DNA of 13,048 nt from Alphaproteobacteria bacterium (lineage in GTDB: Bacteria > Myxococcota_A > UBA796 > GCA-2862545). The position numbers and the translations under genes are program-made. The stretch covers positions 1-13,048 of the forward strand of contig JACKER010000075.1 in assembly GCA_020632925.1 (NCBI GenBank), in the 5' to 3' direction. The notes beneath the pieces are model-generated. The model did no database searches, was not told where the DNA came from, and saw only the letters and a program-made list of their open reading frames with translations. Below, piece after piece: positions 5,272-10,175 of this stretch. How positions within the stretch are numbered: position 1 is the stretch's first letter; every line of letters starts with the position of its first letter.

Positions 5272-7917
5272 CTACAACTCCTGGTCCCCCTCGACTTCCT
5301 CCTCCTCCACGTCCTCTTCGAGCTCGTCCTGCCACTCGCGGGCCTGATCGAGCCAGCGCTGGCGGCGCGGGTCGTCCTCGGGGACCATCTTGGCGGCGAT
5401 CGCCATGGTCGCCACGCTGCGCACCACGTCGTCGCGCTCCTGGTAGGTCCGCGCGAGCCCCGCGATCAGGTCCGCGTCCTTCGGCATCGAATCCAGCGGG
5501 ATCTTCGCGTTCTCGATGAGCAGGAGCACGTTGTCGTCGGACGTGTCGGCGTGGAGGTTCAGCGGGGCCGAGTACTCGATCGCCATGTTGTCGTCGGTGT
5601 TCAGCCCCGCGCCCTTCGTCATCTCCAGGATCTGGTCGCGGTCGAACTGGTAGAGCGCGACGATGCCCATGGGGCCGGTGATCGGGATCTCCGCGAGATC
5701 CTCGCGGACGCCCGGAAACCGGAACAGGCGGTCGGCGGCGTCGGGCGTGGGCGCGATCGGCGACTCGCTGCCGACGAGCACCAGGTCGGCCTCCTCGATC
5801 GTCGCGTAGACCAGGACGTACGGGTAGACCTCGGCGAAGGTGCGGAGCAGCGTGCGCAGGTCCTCCGTGTCCATGCCGTAGAGCTGGACCCACTGCGACC
5901 AGACGCCGCCGGGCTTCAGCCGCGTCTTGCCGATCTCCAGGAAGTCCTTCGTGAACAGGTTGGCGACGCCCGAGATCCAGGGGTTCGGCGGCTCGCTGAC
6001 GATCACGTCGTAGCTGTGCTCGGGCGCGAGCAGGACGTGGTTGCGGCCGTCGTTCCGGATCAGCCGCACCTTGGGGTTGTGCACGATGTCGTGGTTGTAG
6101 GCCGAGAAGTACTTCGCCGCCTGCTCGATGACGGGCTCGAGCTCGACGACCTCGAGGTTGCCGATCGTGGTGACCTGGGACACCGCGCCCGCGGTGACGC
6201 CCGAGGCCAGGCCGATCACCAGCACGTCGTCCGGCTTCTCGACGAACTGCATCGGCAGGAGGCTGCACAGCACCTGCGTCGGCATGTCGACCGTCGTGGA
6301 GGCGTCGACCTTGCCGTTGTTCGCGAGCCACAGGTTTCCGTTCTCCTTGTTCCGCGCCACCGTCACGACGCTGGAGAGGCCCTCCGCGTAGTAGACGAGC
6401 TCGTACAGGTCGATCGAGAACTCCTTGATGCCGCGCCGGGTGTGGTCCTCGAACGAGGTCACGTAGTGGTACATCCCGGCGGTCATGAGCATCGGGTCCC
6501 ACGGCGGCCGCGCGGCGACGCCGAGCACCGCCAGCCCCACCATCACCGCACCCGGGATCGCGACCAGCATCCGACGGCCCGGGGCGGTCCCGGCGCCGAT
6601 CAGCAGCATCGCCGCGAGCAGCTCGGCCAGCGCCGCCACCGAGATGGTGCCCTGGACGCGGATCGTCGGGAGCATCACGAAGCCCGCGAGGAACGCGCCC
6701 GCGACGCCGCCCAGGGTGTTCGCGCCGTAGACCACGCCGACGGGGCCGCCGAGCTCGTCCTCACGCCCGATCACCGCGCGCACGGCCATGGGGAAGTGGA
6801 TGCCCATGAGCACGGCAGGTGGGGTCATGACGAGCGCCGAGACCACGAGCGACACCGTCCACACCGCGCGCGGGTGCTCCGCGGCGTCGAAGGCGTCGAA
6901 GATCCAGACGTACCAGTACGGGAGCTCCGGGTACAGGTACATCATCAGGAAGGACAGCAGCGCGATGCCGACCTCGACGGCGGCGAACGCGATCATGACG
7001 GCCTCGAGCCCGCCCCGCGCCCACAGCCGGTCGGCGATCGGGCCGCCGATCTTGCCGCCCACCGCGATGCCGACCAGGAACGCCAGCAGCATCAGCGTGA
7101 AGGAGTAGACGGAGGCCCCGAGCATCAGCGCGAGCAGGCGCGTCCAGGCGACCTCGTAGACGAGCGCCGAGAAGCCGGCGAGGCCCACCGCGATCGAGAC
7201 GATCCGCAGCGCGCCGGTGCCCTGGAAAGGAGGAGGGGCGACGTCGGCGACGACGCTCAGCCGCGCGTCGCGCATCCAGGCGTCGAGACCCACCGCGGCG
7301 GACCCGAGCATCAGGTTCGCGGCCGCCGCCATCCAGGTCGTCGTCGAGCACCCGAGCGAGGGCAGGAGCACGAAGCCGCACAGCAGCGTCCCCGCGACCG
7401 CACCGAAGGTGTTGACCGAGTAGAGCGTGCCCACGCGGTCGCCCGCCGAGCCGAGGCGCTCGGTCGCGAAGCGCGCGAGCAGGGGAAGCGTACCGCCCAT
7501 CAGCGCCGTGGGCAGCACCAGCGTGGTGCCGACCAGCACGAACTGCGCGAGCCCGAACACCATCGGCCCGGGCTCCATCGAGCGCCACAGCGACAGGTAG
7601 AGCGGGGAGACCAGGTCGACGACGTGAGGGAAGACGACCGCGTACAGCCCGATGCCGATCTCCAGCAATCCGTAGGTCCGCAGCGGGTGCGCGATCCGGT
7701 CCGCGTACCGACCCATCACGAAGCCGCCGACCGCGAGCCCGCCCATGAACGCCGCGAGCACCGTCGAGATGGCGAAGGTGGACGTGCCGAACACCAGCTC
7801 GAGCTCGCGTACCCAGAGCGTCTGGTACGCGAGCGCCGTCGCGCCGGACAGGAAGAACAGCGGCAGCAGCGCGAAGAACGCCAGCTCGCGCCGCTCCGTG
7901 GACACCTCCCCCTCCAT
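5272..7917 (-). CDS. Fused MFS-like membrane protein / spermidine synthase-like (Rossmann) domain protein
   Basis: The 881-residue product has about 12-13 hydrophobic segments in residues 10-470 and a soluble spermidine-synthase/methyltransferase-fold domain in residues about 480-800. The membrane half is a clear internal duplication: residues 23-74 and 246-297 align (SGATALAYQTLWVREL with AGFSALVYEVAWTRLL, each ending ADR). Residues 163-189 align with 394-420 (YSVNTFGAVAGT with YGANTLGGVAGA). The C-domain has the nucleotide-binding glycine motif VIGLASGVTAGA (565-578), the acidic end of the next strand (VVELEP, 590-595), NDGR (D623) and DVIVSEPPNPW (637-647). Classical spermidine synthases have VDSTDP at that last site, so the catalytic Asp is Glu642 and the second Asp is Asn645. 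That change is typical of fused MFS/SpeE-like proteins, and true aminopropyl transfer is doubtful. I chose the ATG at 7915-7917 because GGGAGG lies seven bases upstream; an ATG at 7941 lacks a ribosome site. The last 18 residues are almost all acidic. It precedes pssA, 49 bp away. Substrate unknown. Confidence 0.85.
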   Translation of the reverse strand: MEGEVSTERRELAFFALLPLFFLSGATALAYQTLWVRELELVFGTSTFAISTVLAAFMGGLAVGGFVMGRYADRIAHPLRTYGLLEIGIGLYAVVFPHVVDLVSPLYLSLWRSMEPGPMVFGLAQFVLVGTTLVLPTALMGGTLPLLARFATERLGSAGDRVGTLYSVNTFGAVAGTLLCGFVLLPSLGCSTTTWMAAAANLMLGSAAVGLDAWMRDARLSVVADVAPPPFQGTGALRIVSIAVGLAGFSALVYEVAWTRLLALMLGASVYSFTLMLLAFLVGIAVGGKIGGPIADRLWARGGLEAVMIAFAAVEVGIALLSFLMMYLYPELPYWYVWIFDAFDAAEHPRAVWTVSLVVSALVMTPPAVLMGIHFPMAVRAVIGREDELGGPVGVVYGANTLGGVAGAFLAGFVMLPTIRVQGTISVAALAELLAAMLLIGAGTAPGRRMLVAIPGAVMVGLAVLGVAARPPWDPMLMTAGMYHYVTSFEDHTRRGIKEFSIDLYELVYYAEGLSSVVTVARNKENGNLWLANNGKVDASTTVDMPTQVLCSLLPMQFVEKPDDVLVIGLASGVTAGAVSQVTTIGNLEVVELEPVIEQAAKYFSAYNHDIVHNPKVRLIRNDGRNHVLLAPEHSYDVIVSEPPNPWISGVANLFTKDFLEIGKTRLKPGGVWSQWVQLYGMDTEDLRTLLRTFAEVYPYVLVYATIEEADLVLVGSESPIAPTPDAADRLFRFPGVREDLAEIPITGPMGIVALYQFDRDQILEMTKGAGLNTDDNMAIEYSAPLNLHADTSDDNVLLLIENAKIPLDSMPKDADLIAGLARTYQERDDVVRSVATMAIAAKMVPEDDPRRQRWLDQAREWQDELEEDVEEEEVEGDQEL

Positions 7918-7924
7918 CTGGACG

Positions 7925-7930
7925 CCTCCC
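7925..7930 (-). promoter_or_regulatory. Strong ribosome binding site that decides the start of the MFS/SpeE-like gene
   Basis: The minus strand reads GGGAGG here, with seven bases to the ATG at 7917-7915. The alternative in-frame ATG at 7941 lies upstream of this site and has no comparable purine tract, so the shorter 881-residue form is preferred. Confidence 0.7.
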
Positions 7931-7966
7931 GGGGCACGCATGTAGCGCGGCCGCCGACGCTGCGCC

Positions 7967-7994
7967 GGAGTTGTCGCGTCGCTCGGGTTATGCT
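7967..7994 (+). promoter_or_regulatory. Candidate promoter for the TPR/ClpX-zinc-finger gene
   Basis: In the 103-bp divergent intergenic region (7918-8020) the plus strand has GGAGTT at 7967-7972 and TTATGCT at 7988-7994, the most AT-rich patch there. TATGCT resembles a -10 element and would place the transcript start about 20 bases before the ATG at 8021. No convincing -35 TTGACA-like hexamer sits at 17 bp. On the minus strand I see no convincing promoter for the divergent gene. Confidence 0.22.
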
Positions 7995-8020
7995 CCCCGA
8001 CCTTCCCGACGGTCCCCCGA

Positions 8021-10075
8021 ATGAGCCTCCTGCCCCACCAGAAGCTGGACTGGAACCTCGCGCGCCTCGAGCGGCGCCTGGAGGAGAGTCCGGACGACGC
8101 CCAGGCCCGTCAGGAGCTGGCGCTCGTGTGGCTGTCGCGCGCCGCGTTCCACGAGGGTGGCGAGCCCGCGTACAACAAGGCGCTGACCCAGGCGCGCCGC
8201 GTGCTCCAGCACGATCCGGGCAACGTCGTGGGGAACGTCGTCGCGGGGCTCGGCCTCGCGGGGATGGACCGCCTGGACGCCGCGCGGGCGCACCTCGACG
8301 AGGCGCTGCGGCTCGACGCCGAGAGCGCGCTGGTCCACTGGGCTCGCGCCACCTGGTTCCAGGCCGCGCGCAAGCTCGGTGACCCGCAGGGCGACCGCCA
8401 CCAGGCCGTGCGCGCCGCGGAGCTCGCCTGCCGTCTCGCGCCCGACGCCTGGGAGGGGCACGCGCTCCTGTCGACGCTGATGTGGGATCGCGGCCAGGAG
8501 CTCGGCGGCCCGGCGCGGGTCCCCCGCCTGCTCGAGCGCAGCCAGTACCACGCCGTCCGCGCGCTGGAGCTCGGTCCGCCCGCGACCCAGCAGCACGCCT
8601 TGCTGTACCACGTCGGCATCACCTGCCTGCACACCAGCCGGTACAACGAGGCGAACAAGATCCTCACGCAGCTGCTGGAGGACGAGCGGTACCGCCATCG
8701 CGCGCAGTACTACCTCGGGCTCGTGAACTACCACATGGGTAAGTTCAAGAACGCCATCCTCTACCTCCGGCAGCACCTGGACCACGCGCAGGACAGCGCC
8801 CGGGTGCACGCCCGCATCGCGATGGCGTACCTCCAGCTCGGCGAGGTGGTGAAGGCGCGCGAGGCCTGCAACCGCGCGCTGGCCATCGATCCGACCGACG
8901 TGACGGCCCGTTGGACGCTCGGGTGCGCGCTCGTCGACGAGGGCCGCGAGGACGAGGCGCTCAAGACCTTCAAGGGCATCCTCGAGGACGACGCGACCCA
9001 CGCCCCCGCGTTCACGGAGCTCGTGCGCCTGCGCACGCGCCGCGGCGACCTCCGCTGGCTGCACGGCGCGCTGCGGGCCGAGATCAAGGGGTACGACCGG
9101 CTGCCGCCCCCGACCAACGGCGGGTCGAACCCGCGGACGGTCACCCGCGAGCGCATCGCGTCGGTGACGGAGGCGCTGCGGGGGGCGGACGAGGAGGGCG
9201 CGGCGGAGGCGCTGCTGGACTGCGTCGACCTCACCACGGACGAGAGCCTGCGCTTCCAGTTGTGGGAGGCGGCGCTCGACCACCTGTCCGCCCGCAAGGC
9301 GAGGGCTCTCGCGAAGGATCTGGCGCATCCCGGTACGGCCTACTCGGCCCAGCGCGGGCGCGAGGTGCTGGTGTTGGCGCGCTCGCTGCCCGAGAACCTG
9401 TTGGTCCGCGGGCTCGAGATCGGCGACGAGGATCTGCGCCGCGCCGCGGTGGATCGGCACGGACCCACGCGCGACGTGACGGACCACCGCAAGGCGCTGG
9501 ACCACGAGCGGCGCGAGGCCCGCGCCTGGCAGGCCCTGCTGCTCCTCGCCCTCGCGTCGCACGGCAACCGCTCGAACCGTAGCCTGCTGCTCCGTTGGGC
9601 CGAGGAGGCGGACCCGGACCTCGCGGACGCCGCTCGGGCCGCGCTCGTGATGCTTGGTGACGCCACCAGCGCCGACCTGCTCCGCAAGCGGGCGCGCCCT
9701 CGAGGGGTCGCGAACCTCGTGGACGCCATGGTCGCCCAGCTCCAGTCGCCCGCGGCCCGCATGGCGGTGCGGCCGTTGGCCGAGGGCGAGGATCGGACGT
9801 GCGCCACCTGTGGCCGTCGCCCGAACGAGGTGGACCACATGATGGTGGGGCACGACACGGCCATCTGCAGCCGCTGCCTCGCCGACATCGCCCGCCACCG
9901 TCGCGACCTCGAGAGCGACGATCCCGAGCTCGTCTGCGCGCTCTCCGGCCGCGGGACGTTCGAGACCGCCGCGATGTACGTGTACGAGGGCCTGGCGATC
10001 AGCCGCGAGGTGGTGGATCACGGTCTCGGCCTGCTGGAGCGCGAATCGGTCGATCGCTGGCTCCAAACGGTGTGA
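8021..10075 (+). CDS. TPR / HEAT-like repeat scaffold protein with C-terminal ClpX-type zinc-binding domain
   Basis: The 684-residue soluble protein has no signal peptide or membrane segment and is likely cytoplasmic. TPR-type helical repeats are visible at about residues 70-103, 191-224, 225-258, 259-292 and 293-326 (for example YYLGLVNYHMGKFKNAI and AMAYLQLGEVVKAREAC). Residues about 375-575 are Ala/Leu/Arg-rich helices resembling HEAT repeats (AARAALVMLGDATSADLL). Residues 591-640 form a ClpX-type zinc-binding domain: C594-x2-C597-G, the EV and M-x-x-G positions of the ClpX domain, then I-C616-x2-C619. The 18-residue gap between the two pairs is what I recall for E. coli ClpX. The Walker A and B motifs of the ClpX ATPase are absent. 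TPR and HEAT repeats usually bind protein partners, and the ClpX domain dimerises and recruits adaptors and substrates; a role in feeding or regulating ClpXP is inference. The ATG at 8021 lacks a visible Shine-Dalgarno sequence, but the next in-frame residues fit the first helix. The gene is transcribed divergently from the MFS/SpeE-like gene. Function otherwise unknown. Confidence 0.88.
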   Translation: MSLLPHQKLDWNLARLERRLEESPDDAQARQELALVWLSRAAFHEGGEPAYNKALTQARRVLQHDPGNVVGNVVAGLGLAGMDRLDAARAHLDEALRLDAESALVHWARATWFQAARKLGDPQGDRHQAVRAAELACRLAPDAWEGHALLSTLMWDRGQELGGPARVPRLLERSQYHAVRALELGPPATQQHALLYHVGITCLHTSRYNEANKILTQLLEDERYRHRAQYYLGLVNYHMGKFKNAILYLRQHLDHAQDSARVHARIAMAYLQLGEVVKAREACNRALAIDPTDVTARWTLGCALVDEGREDEALKTFKGILEDDATHAPAFTELVRLRTRRGDLRWLHGALRAEIKGYDRLPPPTNGGSNPRTVTRERIASVTEALRGADEEGAAEALLDCVDLTTDESLRFQLWEAALDHLSARKARALAKDLAHPGTAYSAQRGREVLVLARSLPENLLVRGLEIGDEDLRRAAVDRHGPTRDVTDHRKALDHERREARAWQALLLLALASHGNRSNRSLLLRWAEEADPDLADAARAALVMLGDATSADLLRKRARPRGVANLVDAMVAQLQSPAARMAVRPLAEGEDRTCATCGRRPNEVDHMMVGHDTAICSRCLADIARHRRDLESDDPELVCALSGRGTFETAAMYVYEGLAISREVVDHGLGLLERESVDRWLQTV

Positions 10076-10097
10076 TCGACGGGCGCGATCGCAGCTG

Positions 10098-10123
10098 CAA
10101 AGTTCTTGTCGCCCGGTTGATAC
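10098..10123 (+). promoter_or_regulatory. Candidate sigma-28-like promoter upstream of the metallopeptidase gene
   Basis: The 100-bp gap 10076-10175 holds an AT-rich patch in otherwise GC-rich DNA. It reads CAAAGTTC at 10098-10105 and GTTGATAC at 10116-10123. The enterobacterial FliA consensus is TAAAGTTT-N11-GCCGATAA; here AAAGTT and GATA are both present with 14 bases between them, against 15 in the consensus. A transcript starting near 10131 would have a leader of about 45 bases. The match is partial and could be chance, or a vegetative -10 (GATACT at 10119-10124) without a good -35. Confidence 0.33.
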
Positions 10124-10126
10124 TGA

Positions 10127-10141
10127 GCCCCCTCCTGGGGC
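10127..10141 (+). other. Short GC hairpin in the 5' leader of the metallopeptidase gene
   Basis: GCCCC at 10127-10131 pairs with GGGGC at 10137-10141 across a five-base loop (CTCCT). It lies just after the candidate -10 element. At five base pairs it may be insignificant; it lacks a T-tract and so is not a convincing terminator for the preceding gene. Confidence 0.2.
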
Positions 10142-10164
10142 ATGGGACGATAGGACTTCCGCCC

Positions 10165-10170
10165 GGAGGT
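10165..10170 (+). promoter_or_regulatory. Ribosome binding site that decides the GTG start of the metallopeptidase
   Basis: GGAGGT ends five bases before the GTG at 10176-10178. The in-frame ATG at 10191 is 20 bases away, too far for this site, and starting there would shorten the signal peptide. Confidence 0.65.
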
Positions 10171-10175
10171 CGTCC

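Noticed and set aside
7971..7994. TTGTCG as a -35 element paired with TATGCT as -10
   Set aside because: The spacer is 12 bp, well short of 16-18; the same hexamer before the protease gene is only 7 bp from GATACT.
5173..8382. 1069-codon plus-strand frame, antisense to the MFS/SpeE-like gene
   Set aside because: Its translation is a His/Arg/Asp/Val-rich composition with no motif, typical of the complement of a GC-rich gene. The opposite strand holds a conserved membrane enzyme with a ribosome site.
9935..10050. Possible second, degenerate ClpX zinc domain after the first (C639, then YVYEGLAISREVV)
   Set aside because: Only one of four cysteines would remain and the spacing is wrong; the resemblance is to the helix alone and not enough to claim a repeat.
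10076..10175. A small gene or riboswitch in the gap before the metallopeptidase
   Set aside because: Only 100 bp, no start with a ribosome site, and only a five-base-pair hairpin; promoter plus leader explains it.
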